Source of the DNA: Pleurotus ostreatus/Saccharomyces cerevisiae fusant
Taxonomy: Eukaryota > Opisthokonta
DNA length: 20,283 bases
Reading direction: 5' to 3'
NCBI GenBank assembly: GCA_024196135.1
Contig: JAMQCK010000544.1
Location: 1 to 20,283, forward strand
Below, piece after piece: positions 11,894-20,275 of the stretch (within the stretch, counting starts at the first letter, position 1; each line of letters opens with the position of its first letter). A model generated the notes under the pieces. The model searched no databases. It was not told where the DNA came from and was given only the letters and a program-made list of their open reading frames with translations. The translations under genes were made by a program, and so were the position numbers.

Positions 11894-12313
11894 GCGACGT
11901 ACAAAAACGCTAACCAGCCCCTTCGACCGACCCCAACCACCTTCTTCGACCTCGCCAATGGCCTTTCTGACTCGGGCGACGCTTCCCACGACCTTGGCGA
12001 GGCATCCCACGACCGCGCCAACGCCTTCGACGACGTCGCCGATGCCTTCGCCGACATCCCCAGCGACTTCCCCACCCTCGCCGACGTCCTCCCCGCCTTC
12101 GCCAACGTTCCCCCCACCCTCGCCGACACCTTCCGCGATCTCGGCGACACCGCCCCTACCTTCGCCAACGCCTTCGACGACCTCGACGAAGCCTTCGCCC
12201 ACCTCGACGACGCCTCCGACTACCTCCTCGACGCCTCCGACCACCTCTCTGACGCCTCCCCCTTCTCGCCGACGTCACCAACCCCCCTCACGACCTCGGT
12301 GAGCATCAACTAA
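11894..12313 (+). other. Coding-like open frame with 15 consecutive heptad repeats (possible internal or last exon)
   Basis: A frame opens after TAG at 11,891-11,893 and closes at TAA 12,311-12,313. From 11,939 to 12,253 it encodes exactly 15 heptads, with a consensus near A-[FS]-x-D-[LV]-[AG]-[DN] (for example AFDDVAD, TFRDLGD, AFAHLDD). Most codons end in C, as in the real genes of this window. There is no ATG, so it would have to be an exon. Possible acceptors are at 11,893 and 11,917 (CTAACCAG); a GTGAGC donor lies at 12,299. Both acceptors are in phase with J-protein exon 4, but the intron would be about 960 nt or more. The product would be acidic and amphipathic. The opposite strand is also open, because a 21-nt repeat keeps several frames open, so coding is not proven. 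Confidence 0.4.
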
Positions 12314-12499
12314 GAAGGGGGAAGGTGTAAGCAAGTCGGCCGTGGTCGGGGCAGGAGGGGGTAGTGCTTACCTTCGCGCGTCGCCGATAGGAAAAACATC
12401 GTGCTCCTCGTCGATAGAGTAGACAACGCGCGCGTCGTCGGTAGGGTAGACCTCGCGCGCGTCGTCGGTAAGGTAGTCGAGTCTTGTACCGTAGGTAGT
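12306..12499 (-). other. Possible 3' end of a minus-strand gene: exon with four 9-residue repeats
   Basis: On the minus strand an ideal 3' splice site (CTAACTGAT...TTGCAG) precedes a 128-nt segment (12,499-12,372). That segment ends at a GTAAGC donor. A 62-nt intron-like stretch (12,371-12,310) with CTTAC and TTCTTAG follows. One frame reads TTYGTR and then LDYLTDDAR, EVYPTDDAR, VVYSIDEEH and DVFPIGDAR. The splice gives AGT TGA, a stop at once. At DNA level this is a 27-28-nt tandem repeat. No upstream exon in phase was found, so this may be a fragment or a chance frame. Confidence 0.35.
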
Positions 12500-12549
12500 C
12501 TGCAATGCAAATCAGTTAGTGATCAACGTGCGTGACGAGGGGGGGCGAA

Positions 12550-12835
12550 GGAGGTCAGTAGAAGACGGAAGGGACCGTAGTAGAAGACGAAGGAGTGAGT
12601 AGACGAGAAGAGGAAGGGGATCGTAGTAGAAGACGGGGAGGTTCATAAGTAGACCAAGGGATCAGTAAACGCGCCGAAAGGTCAGTAAAAGACGGATAGG
12701 ATCGTAGTAGAAGACGGAGAAGTGAATAACCTACGAACCCCAGGTCACTAAACACGAACGCGAGGTCACTAAACTACGAATGCAAGACCACTAATCTATG
12801 AAAACTCAGTCACTAAATGACCCCAAGGTCATCAA
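12550..12835 (-). repeat. Degenerate minisatellite of about 20-22-nt units resembling branch-site/polypyrimidine sequence
   Basis: Read on the minus strand, about 13 imperfect units occur. They alternate forms such as TGACCTCC..GTCTTCTAC and TTTAGTGACCTCGCGTTCGT. Most contain TACTGAC, TACTACGA or AGTGACC, close to fungal branch-site sequences. The array sits directly upstream of the acceptor at 12,500. No coding frame is seen. Confidence 0.6.
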
Positions 12836-13120
12836 AGCCAGACCAGTAAGCAACCAGCGTGAACGGCAGCGGGTTCTCGCTCGGGTGCGAAAGGTAAAGT
12901 CAAAGGTAGGGTAGGGTAAGAAGCCAGCGAACTAGTAGCGATTATGATATGAAGGATGGGTAATGACGTGAGAAGACGATGGGAGGGGGGAGTGTGACGA
13001 GTACGAGGGGGATATACAACGAGTAGGAGGGGTAACGACGAGTAGAGGAAAAACAAACGAATGGAAATAAAAACAATGAATGAAACGAACGCTAGCACTC
13101 ACCAAGCGATGACTGCAGGG

Positions 13121-13447
13121 TCATCTGGTCGGGGTGGTGCGGGAGAGGGTGCGCTTGAGGGCGAGGTTGAGGTCGATCATGAGCTTGGAGATGAAGACGC
13201 GCCGCTTGAGGAAGCGGCCGAGGTCGCGCGTGAAGGAGAGGGAGTGACTATGCTTGAAGGCGACGACGCTGGAGGGCCTGAATAGGACGTCAAGCGCGAG
13301 TTCAATGCCTACGAAGCGTGGTCAGTGACAAAATTCAATGAGCAGAGTAGTCGACGCACCTGAGTAAAGCCCACGCTCCAATCTAACGCGTGCGCCCACG
13401 CTTAGACTAACGATGGTCTTGTGAATGACCTTGAAACGAGGTAGTAA
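13121..13447 (-). other. Minus-strand exon pair encoding an unrecognised 91-residue C-terminal fragment
   Basis: Exon 13,447-13,360 begins after a TGTACAG acceptor and ends TACTCAG. A typical 51-nt intron follows (13,359-13,309; GTGCGT donor, CACTGAC branch, CGTAG end). Exon 13,308-13,121 then ends in TGA. The joined frame includes LLPRFKVIHK, GLYSGIELALDVLFRPS, RDLGRFLKRRVF and MIDLNLALKR. Codons in the second exon nearly all end in C or G, as in the confirmed genes. The upstream exon could not be joined in frame: 13,539-13,504 has a TAA in the needed phase. This suggests a decayed gene, an unusual splice, or chance. No family is recognised. Confidence 0.35.
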
Positions 13448-13960
13448 CTGTACAGCCAAAGTATCAGTGACCGGTGAGACGTGTAGAGAGCGGGAAGACG
13501 TACCGAGTAAGGAGATTAACAATATCGCATTCGAATAATCTGGAGGACGGATGGTGAGAGAGCAGTGGACGAGAGGTGCAGGAGTACGAACCTAAGTGAC
13601 TGCAAGGACGGGGAGCGAGGGCTACTGAAAGGGCGAATCAGTAAGAATGGATAGGACAGCGAGTAGAAGGTGCGTACTGTCTCTATATACCGGCGGCGAC
13701 GTGGAATTCAACGAGCCTGAAGGAGCGCGTCAGCAAGAACGAAGAAGAGACGGTAGCAAAGGTACTGACCTGCTAGCAAAAGGCGACGGCGAGGTAGACA
13801 GATAGGAAGCTCGGGGGCGGGTAGGACGATAGACGGCGGCTGGGTTGGTGGCTATAGTAGAGTAGGGCGGTCGAAGGGGAGAGGAAGACGGTCGAGGGGG
13901 AAAGGAAGAGCACCGAGCTCTGCCCTCCAACCTCCCCCCTCTCGCCTTATGTACCTCTCC
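13448..13960 (-). other. Stretch of intron-like units on the minus strand
   Basis: The minus strand shows repeated donor-branch-acceptor sets about 50 nt long. One is GTCAGTACC with CTGAC and CTTCAG; one is GTTCGTACTCC with CTCAC and CTCCAG; one is GTACGTCTTCC with CACTGAT and TGTACAG. The pieces between them are 26-36 nt. A TATATA at 13,683-13,688 could be a minus-strand TATA box or part of a donor. No continuous protein could be assembled. Confidence 0.3.
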
Positions 13961-16480
13961 CCGCGTCGGATAGCCTTCGTCAGCCGCAGCAGTCCATACA
14001 GCGGACCCGACGCGCCCCCGAGTAGCGAGCGCGCGTCGAAATTCAGTTACGAGAGTGCGGAAGATTCAGCTATGAGCGCGTCGGAAACTTCCCCGCTGGG
14101 CATAGGGAGTGAAAATTTCGACGTGGTGCGATCAGCGCGTAAGTTGGCGCCAGGGTAGGTCGGAAGTCGTAGGATGCCGGTCGTGGGTCGGCGGGAGAAG
14201 GCCCCGAGGTTCTCAGTGTCGGTCGCTGCGTGGATGTCCGCGGCGCGGTGAAGACTTTTGTATTGCTCCAGTCGTGCAGTGCGTCTCGAAGACCACAGAG
14301 GAACGTCGGTAAAAGAATGTTCGAAGGCTTGCCGAGTTGCGACAAGGACGGAGGGGTCGGAGGGCGGCGGCGCTGGAATTCGACGCCGGGGTTTGAGCTG
14401 AAAGCAGGCCTTCCCTTTTGGGAAGGCTTTGAGGACGAGAAAGGCAGCGCGCTGGCGCGCGCCCCCGGCGCAGCGCAGCGCTCGCACACTTGCGCCTCGC
14501 AAAAATCAAGACAATGTCAAGCATGTCTCTGACATACCGCTGGCCAATTCTGGGGTCCCTGCGCCTTCTGCGCGCGCTGCAAATTGCCTGTGAGCAACGG
14601 CACGCTGACAGGACGCGCGAGGGCAGCGCAATCTTCCAGGATTCGGGGTGCCGTTTCACCACCTCCGAGTAAGCTTGCATCCGACCCGAATTGCGGGTAG
14701 ACAGCGGGAACGCGCTGGGAATGAGTGGAAGATGCGGACAGTTCAGGAGGTTGGTTTTTGCAAGTGTGGGATTGCGAGCTTCGAGAGCGTTCTTCGGCCG
14801 GCGCAACGTCACCCGCGTACTCGTAGCATCCGACGAGATCGCTCGCTCGAATTTCGTGCCGGCAGGGGGAAGATTGGGATCGGGGAGAACCTGTGAGCAA
14901 GCAGATGAGCACAGTGAATATCGAGTGGCGCAGGCGTCGTGGGCTCACCATACTTCTTGGACGACATGCGGAGGTATGGGAAATCATGGCTGTGTACTTT
15001 TACGGCCGGGGGATGGCAGACGGAGAGCGCTATGAACGTACCAAAAGCGACGCCACAAATTCAAAAGCACCTTCATCGCGCTATAGCACTGCGACGAAGG
15101 CGCGGAGGGCGGTATTGGATATACAGAACCTGCTCGGAATCGTATGCTGCATCGATTTTGCTCGGGCGGTATTTTTGGCGGGGTGCGCGCAGAATGGAGG
15201 GGAAGACGTCGAGCTGAGCATGCAAACCTCCTCGACCTCCCAGAACGATAAGACTGTTCGTAGATCCCGCCCATCGCAAAGCCAGGGATGGGTGCAAGGG
15301 CCATAGGCGAGTGCCATTCGGCCTCTCTGACCCATCGCTGGCATTTGGATCGCGCTCAAGGTCGTCTGAGATGGTTGGGGAACTCGATTCGTGAGTGTTC
15401 GACCCGTATCATGTCGCCAAGTGGAGGGACGAGCTCAGTACTTTCAGGATCACTGCCGGCGACGCTTTCGAGAAGTTTGGCCTTGATTCCGAGGCGGCGG
15501 ACCGCTGCGATGGATGAAAGTCGAAGCCAAGACGGAGAGCGCGGGCGCTCGGACTCGACGGGCCGACCTCCGGTCCCTGATTGGCGGCGCCACAAACTGC
15601 GTCCTTCTTGTCCGCGACCACCATCAAGCACCTCCCAAGGTCTCTGTGTCTTCGCCAAAATATACGACAATGACTTGTGTGACTGTCATTCACTTCCCAC
15701 CAGTCCAACCCACTTCGAATGACCCTCGCACGCCCCCTCGAGCCCAAAGCGCGCCACAGCCAACGAAAGCGGGAAATTAGGCGCGCGTCAAGATCTGCGC
15801 CTCCGTCATTGCGGCTCGGACGGAGTGCGTGCGTCGTGCCTTGGTAGCACGCGCGGGCTTCTATTGTGCTCAATTTGGAAGGCCCTTGCTCAGTGGCGCG
15901 GCGGCCGCCGCGCGAGCTGTCCCGCTGCGAGTCTCGCGAGCGAGGGGCGTCCGGCCTCATTCTATGGTCAGAGGTACAACTTGTTAGGGCTCGAGGGTAT
16001 TGCGCTAGGGATGGCTGCCGCTTTCAGCGTGCAATCTCGTTTGAAAAGTGCGAAGCAGCGCATCGACTCTAACTTCCTCGCGAGTTCGCCCTCGCAAACA
16101 AGCTTACAAGACGGCTATCCAGCGAGAAGATGCCCCCGTAGCGCTTGGGCATCGCCCGCATATGTCGCGATGGTGTCGACTCGATGCGGGAACACGGTAT
16201 GATTTTCCCCCTCCGCGCTTGCAATGTCTAATTGAAGCCTCCAGATTCAGCCAGGTAGGTGCGCGTACGCCAATGAGGGTGACGAAAACACGGACCCCGT
16301 CGAACGGCTCCCATGAGGCACAGCATCGCGCTGACGGTGAGCTGGATAGTCCCTCGGAGATACGTGTTACAGCAGCATCAATACAATGTACGTTCGTAAA
16401 GCTTGAACGTGCGACAAGCGCGGGCGTGGCGCGGAAATGCAAATTTTCATTTGTTCGGATAGCGGCGAGCGCATTGGCGC
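13961..16480. other. Gene-free stretch of about 2.5 kb with no recognised content
   Basis: Short frames occur on both strands but lack C-ending codon bias, conserved motifs or consistent splice sites. No tRNA, rRNA or transposon protein motif was found. A local GC-rich patch of GCGC words lies at 14,447-14,482. It could be decayed mobile DNA or ordinary intergenic sequence. Confidence 0.45.
14408..14427. other. Perfect 8-bp stem, 4-nt loop hairpin
   Basis: GCCTTCCC-TTTT-GGGAAGGC forms a perfect inverted repeat. Nothing nearby suggests a role. Confidence 0.5.
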
Positions 16481-16483
16481 CGC

Positions 16484-16740
16484 ATACATATACCAGGTCG
16501 CCTGCTCTTCGCTCTCACCTTTCCCCCTCATCCCCACCTCGCCGTCGACGACCTCCACCTGCTTCCGCCGCCGTCCAGCGCTCGACATTCGGGGCCTGGT
16601 GAGTTCCTCGAGTCTCGCTCTTCCTCTCGAAGGCTGATCATCGCGTCGTAGATCATCTTCGACATGCTCACCGCGCGCACCCATCGACGCGTCACAACCT
16701 CGGCGTCATCGCCGTCGCCGCTGTCGTCTTCGGCCGTTCA
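16484..16740 (+). promoter_or_regulatory. Promoter-like segment with a possible 5' UTR intron
   Basis: A CATACATATA element at about 16,484 precedes a C/T-rich stretch. A typical 53-nt intron follows (16,599-16,651; GTGAGT donor, GGCTGAT branch, CGTCGTAG end). The first ATG is at 16,664 and opens 25 codons to a possible GTCAGT donor at 16,741. The arrangement looks like the start of an intron-rich + strand gene, but I could not join it in phase with the exons from 17,177. Confidence 0.3.
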
Positions 16741-16741
16741 G

Positions 16742-17165
16742 GTCAGTCTTTTTGCCGCTTTTCTCGACGTTTTCTGACCCCTCCCAAAGGCACAAAAAAT
16801 GCAAAACCGACGTCAATTGCGCCGAGGTCCGCGCCGGTAGCTCTCGCTGACCGCCGCGACGATGCCTGGCGCTGGACGCGTGGGTTGGGGTCGCGGGGAG
16901 GCGCGGCGCGGAGCGCCGCTGCGGTAGGTACGTCGGCTGCTCTACCGTCCATTGACCGCGTTTTTGACGCGTTTCTCAGCAGTTTCTTGGCCGCTTTCTA
17001 GGACAAAAAAATCGCATTTCGACGCCAAATGCGCCGAGGTCCGCGCGGGAAGTCCTAACCGATCATTGCGACTGTCGGGCAGGGGGGAGGGGCGGCGCGC
17101 AGCGCCGCCGTCGCGCCAGGCTCCTTGGTACGTCCCCCACGCTCTCTTTGTTTAGCTCTGCACTC
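16742..17165 (+). repeat. Diverged tandem duplication, unit about 212 bp
   Basis: Two consecutive units share the same order of elements. These are a CGTTTT..CTGA/CTCAG T-rich lead, an A-run (ACAAAAAA), CGACG(T/C)CAA, the exact block TGCGCCGAGGTCCGCGC (16,818 and 17,030), a GC-rich block with GGCGCGG/GCAGCGCCG, and GGTA(GGTA)CGTC. The 212-nt offset of the exact block sets the unit length. Confidence 0.7.
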
Positions 17166-17176
17166 ACCCTCCCTAG

Positions 17177-18129
17177 ACTACTCGCCGACGCGTCCTAGTC
17201 CTCCTCGCACGGCCTCCGCGTCCTGCGATCGCACCCCCTCACCCTATACCCCTCCGGAAAGCTAGACGAAGGTACGTCCTCCCCTTCCCCCCTCATCTTG
17301 TTCTACTCGCTTACCCCTTCTCTCCTTAGACGCCTCTACCTCCTCCCTAGCCTTCTCGTCGCGCTCACGGTCGATATCCACGCTCGTCTGACGGATTCCG
17401 ACGCTTATTTCCCTCAAGGCCGACCTCGAACATCTCCGAAGCAATGGATCTTCATCCGTCGAGCAATGGATCGTCGTCCAGCAAGCAAGGGTGAGTGTTT
17501 TCTACTGATTTCTCATGAGCTTCTCGCTGAATCGCTCGTCAGAATACTTCCCCCGCCCCTTGCTGTCGCCCCCCTCCCCTTGCTTTCGCTTTCCCCCTCC
17601 CCTCGCTATCGCCACCCCTTCGCTTTCGGCCCCCTCCTTTGCGCCTGTCCGCGCCCTCACCCCCTTAGGCGATGAGTGGACGCACCGCCGTCCGCCGAGC
17701 GAGGGCAAGCGCCTCGCACTCCAGGGTGAGCGCCTCGTACTCGAGGGTCAGCGCCTCGTAGTCGAGAGTAAGTGTCTCCTACTCCAGTTTATTCTCTTTA
17801 CTGACCTCCTCCTAGGTCGTTCGCCTCCGCACGGGCCCCGCCCTTCGCCCGCGGCCCTTTTCTTTCGCACCCACACGGCCCTTTCGAGCCTCCCCTCGCA
17901 GCTGCGGCCCCCTTCTCCTTTCGAGCCTCCCCCGGCCTCCCGCCACCCCCTCCATTCTCGTCTCCCACGAGTTCGTCCTCCGTTCTCGTCCTCAACGACT
18001 TCGGCACGCCATTCTCGCTCTCACCCCTTCCAAGTTCGTTTCCACCCACTACAAGCTCGTCTCCGACCACTTCAAGCTCGTCTTCACCCACCTCAAGTTC
18101 GTCTCCAACCACTTCAACACGCCACGTGA
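17177..18129 (+). other. Possible multi-exon + strand gene of unknown function
   Basis: Segments 17,177-17,271, 17,330-17,490, 17,543-17,767 and 17,816-18,129 join across three good introns (58, 52 and 48 nt; GTACGT, GTGAGT and GTAAGT donors; ACTGACC branch in the last). One open frame results, ending in TGA at 18,127-18,129. The product is Pro/Arg/Leu-rich. It includes DIHARLTDSDAYFPQGRP, three heptads GKRLALQ-GERLVLE-GQRLVVE, and a C-terminal PLQARLR-PLQARLH repeat. No start exon was found; a 49-nt intron (17,128-17,176) implies one upstream. In the last segment another frame has better codon use, so frame and coding status are uncertain. No family is recognised. Confidence 0.3.
18032..18115 (+). 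repeat. Four 21-nt tandem units encoding heptads in frame 2
   Basis: Units begin at 18,032, 18,053, 18,074 and 18,095. In frame 2 they read KFVSTHY, KLVSDHF, KLVFTHL and KFVSNHF, with almost all codons ending in C. Frame 1, used by the four-exon model, reads them as PLQARLR-type heptads. Confidence 0.65.
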
Positions 18130-18151
18130 GGGGCTCGACTTTGGCCTTGCT

Positions 18152-18250
18152 CGTCGTCGACGTTGGACGCAGGCCTGGGGGTCGTCGAAGACAGGCCCGG
18201 GGTCGTCGACGTTGGACGCAGGCTCGGGGGTCGTTGGACTCAGGCCCGGG
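18152..18250 (+). repeat. Higher-order tandem repeat, about 50 nt x 2
   Basis: The pair GTCGTCGACGTTGGACGCAG plus GGTCGT(CGAAGA/TGGACT)CAGGCCCGGG occurs twice in succession. Each half is itself related, ending in CAGGC(C/T)(C/T)GGGG. Confidence 0.6.
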
Positions 18251-18294
18251 GCTCTCGACGCTGAGGCATCTTCGTCCGCGGGCCCCCTCCCCCC

Positions 18295-18440
18295 TCGCAC
18301 CCTTCTCCGCCCCCCTTCGCACCCTTCTCCGCCCCCTCGCACCCTTCTCAATGCCGCGATCCCTTCTCCGCCCCCCCTCCCCTCGCACCCTTCCCGACGC
18401 CGCGGTCCCCTTCTCTACGCCGCGGTCCCTTCTCGACGCC
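18295..18440 (+). repeat. C-rich minisatellite, about 21-24-nt units
   Basis: Words TCGCACCCTTCTCCGCCCC and GACGCCGCGGTCCCTTCT recur in imperfect tandem order across the block. Confidence 0.55.
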
Positions 18441-18501
18441 GCTCGGCCGCCTAGGAGTTGAGTATATAGATCTTCGTCCGTCGACATTCACCCACCTCTC
18501 C

Positions 18502-18650
18502 CTTCGAGGGGGGAAGGGATCGTCTTCGAGGGGGAGGGAAGGGATCGTCTTCGAGGGGGGGGGTCGTCATCGAGGGGGGGATCGTCTTCGAGGGGGGGAT
18601 CGTCTTCGAGGGAGGGGATCATCTTCGAGGGACAGATCACCTTCAAGGGG
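18502..18650 (+). repeat. G-rich minisatellite, about 18-25-nt units x 8
   Basis: [20 protein letters not shown] units repeat with variable G-runs of 3-9. The G-runs make G-quadruplex formation on the + strand likely. Low-scoring frames across it are not genes. Confidence 0.7.
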
Positions 18651-18826
18651 GGCGGGATGTGCTTTCCTTCGTAGTCTTCACATTCTTCGTAGTTTGTCAG
18701 TTACAATGTATTCTATTCCCAATCCTGAACACAATGAAACCCTTTTCGACCTCACAAGAGTCGTACGAACAATCACTGAAGTCGCGCGAAGAGAAAACAA
18801 CCCCCCCCCCTCACAAGTCTGAATCT
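18651..18826. other. Short non-repetitive spacer with a poly-C run
   Basis: This stretch is relatively AT-rich and ends in a run of ten C at 18,801-18,810. No gene or site is recognised. Confidence 0.4.
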
Positions 18827-18895
18827 CTCGTCCTATGTCGTCGGCTCTACTCGTCCTGTGTCGCCGGCTCGACTCGTCCTGTGTCCTCGGCTTAG
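18827..18895 (+). repeat. 23-nt tandem repeat x 3, plus degenerate tail
   Basis: Units starting at 18,827, 18,850 and 18,873 share CTCGTCCTRTGTCxYCGGCT. Weaker copies (TATCGTACGTCGGTCG) follow to about 18,940. Confidence 0.7.
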
Positions 18896-19140
18896 CTTAT
18901 CGTACGTCGGTCGAACGTCGTCGGTTCAGCGTATCGTAAAGCGCGGGTGGTGCTGTCAGAAAACTTCTATTTGGTGTACTCTACTACATCGGGGACGTCG
19001 GGAGGGACTCTCGGTGACCTACGGATGCTCGGGGACGTCATCGCGGGCGGGTACCTGTGCGAGCGCCGCACTCGTCGGCGGGGAGGGGTGTCCCGCGAGC
19101 GAGGGAGGGAGTCGAGCGCGAAGGGAGGGAGTCGAGCGCG

Positions 19141-19245
19141 GAGGGGGAGGGGTGTATGCGCGGAGGGGAGGGGTGTATGCGCGGAGGGGAGGGGTGTATG
19201 CGCGGAGGGGAGGGGTGTATGCGCGGAGGGGAGGGCTGTACGAGC
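19141..19245 (+). repeat. 21-nt tandem repeat x 5
   Basis: TGTATGCGCGGAGGGG recurs with exact 21-nt spacing (TGTA at 19,153, 19,174, 19,195, 19,216 and 19,237). The middle units are identical and the last is diverged. All frames stay open because 21 is a multiple of three; this explains the open frames seen on both strands. Confidence 0.85.
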
Positions 19246-19407
19246 GCGGGGGTGGTCGTTCCCCAATTCCTTCTCACTGGATGGCACCTCCAACCTCGGA
19301 CGCGAGTATAGGCGGGTGTATGCGCGGCTAGCGTACTAGGATGGGTGCTGCGGTGCTCGGTTCGCGCGTATCGCTGCTCGGGACGCGGCGGCAGGCTGTG
19401 GGGGGAG

Positions 19408-19415
19408 TATATAAG
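19408..19415 (+). promoter_or_regulatory. TATA-box-like sequence
   Basis: TATATAAG lies in GC-rich DNA downstream of the 21-nt array. No convincing start codon or coding exon follows within the expected distance. A similar TATATA lies at 18,463-18,468. Confidence 0.2.
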
Positions 19416-19526
19416 GCGGGGGAGGTGAGCGAGCCCTTACCGTGTCCATCCGTCTCCCCTCCTTGCTCGCTGTCCGTGTTGCTGGAGTCACGCCGCTACC
19501 CGTTATGCTGCCCTTATGATGGGGGA

Positions 19527-19620
19527 TTATGCTGGGGGTATGCTGGGAGTATGCGGTTATGCTGGGGGTATGCTGGGGGTATGCTGGGAGTATGCGGTTA
19601 TGCTGGGGTACGCTAGGTAG
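19527..19620 (+). repeat. 11-nt tandem repeat (TATGCTGGGGG type)
   Basis: TATGCTGGGGG, TATGCTGGGAG and TATGCGGT alternate, giving a longer unit of about 40 nt (TATGCGGTTATGCTGGGGG...). The G-runs are regularly spaced. Confidence 0.7.
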
Positions 19621-19934
19621 TCGTAGTCAGTAGACAGCAGCACGCCTCCCGGACATGGGCCCCTGCGGGGGAGACCATGCCCGGGGGGCGCGGGCAAGGA
19701 GGGATGGGCGCTAAACACCTGCGAATTTTCATGCCAGTTTGTACCGAGAACCAGCCGGGGGATCAAGAATAAGCAGTCGGGGAGGAAACAATGGGAGGGG
19801 GAGCTCAGAATCTAACTTGGAAGTCGGGCCTGCGACGGGTGCCTCTCCACGCGCGCTGTACGTGGACACGGCCCGAGTCTCCTACTCTCCCTGCAGTGAC
19901 ATCATGCCGGGCTGCTGAACTGAAGACGGAATCT

Positions 19935-19947
19935 TTCCAGATGCTTC
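19935..19947 (+). promoter_or_regulatory. Heat-shock-element-like site, second copy
   Basis: TTCcaGATgcTTC keeps all contact bases of the site at 9546-9558, including its GAT mismatch, and lies about 100 bp before the second J-protein ATG. Confidence 0.4.
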
Positions 19948-20047
19948 CGACGCGCCAGCTACTCGCAACTTGCTCTTCACCATCATCTCCAGTTCAGACG
20001 ACAGGCTGTCTTGGCTTACATAGTAGACGACATCCGCTTCTACCTCC

Positions 20048-20275
20048 ATGGCTACGCAACTTTACGAGGTCTTGGAGATTCGCCAGGACGCTTCCCCGGA
20101 GGAAGGTGTGTAGCACGAAGGATTGGTGGCGAGATGCAACGCACGAGCAGCGCGCTGAAACTCATCCTCAGTGCGCAAGGCATACAAGAGACTGGCGCTG
20201 AAGACACACCCTGACCGCCTGCCTCCCGGCTCGACGTCGGCTGACAAGGCAGCGGCGGAAGAGAAGTTTCGTAAG
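20048..20275 (+). CDS. Second J-domain protein gene copy, 5' part only (cut by the window)
   Basis: Exon 20,048-20,105, an intron of 66 nt (20,106-20,171) and exon 20,172-20,275 encode the first 54 residues of a J-domain with an intact HPD at 32-34. The next donor (GTGCGT) begins at 20,276. Relative to the gene at 9657, exon 1 has six substitutions, of which only one changes the protein (I8V). Exon 2 has a single silent change (TAT to TAC). Splice sites and reading frame are intact, so nothing here shows a pseudogene. Whether the Gly/Phe-rich and C-terminal parts follow cannot be seen. Confidence 0.85.

Noticed and set aside
11870..12244. Minus-strand Gly/Val/Glu repeat frame opposite the heptad frame
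   Set aside because: It has no ATG and results from the 21-nt repeat keeping all frames open. Codon use favours the + strand.
13061..13285. + strand acidic 74-residue frame with ATG
   Set aside because: It is antisense to the spliced minus exon at 13,308-13,121, which has better codon use; no splice or promoter support.
14213..14812. Minus-strand 199-codon frame
   Set aside because: No codon bias, no motif, and several equally long frames overlap it.
13961..16480. Transposon or tRNA/rRNA gene in the gene-free stretch
   Set aside because: No reverse transcriptase, transposase, terminal repeat, tRNA T-loop or rRNA sequence could be recognised by reading.
17798..18487. Minus-strand 229-codon frame beginning with ATG
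   Set aside because: It covers tandem repeats and reads as Arg/Gly/Glu low complexity; length is explained by GC-rich repeats. Kept only as a weak alternative to the + strand models.
18801..18810. Run of ten C as a programmed slippage site
   Set aside because: No coding frame crosses it, and such runs are prone to sequencing error.
18502..19245. CRISPR array
   Set aside because: Eukaryotic context, units directly abut without unique spacers, and there is no repeat-spacer alternation.
19648..19694. GC-rich inverted repeat around GGACATGGG / CCATGCCC as a terminator hairpin
   Set aside because: Arms match only in part, and fungal Pol II genes do not use hairpin terminators.
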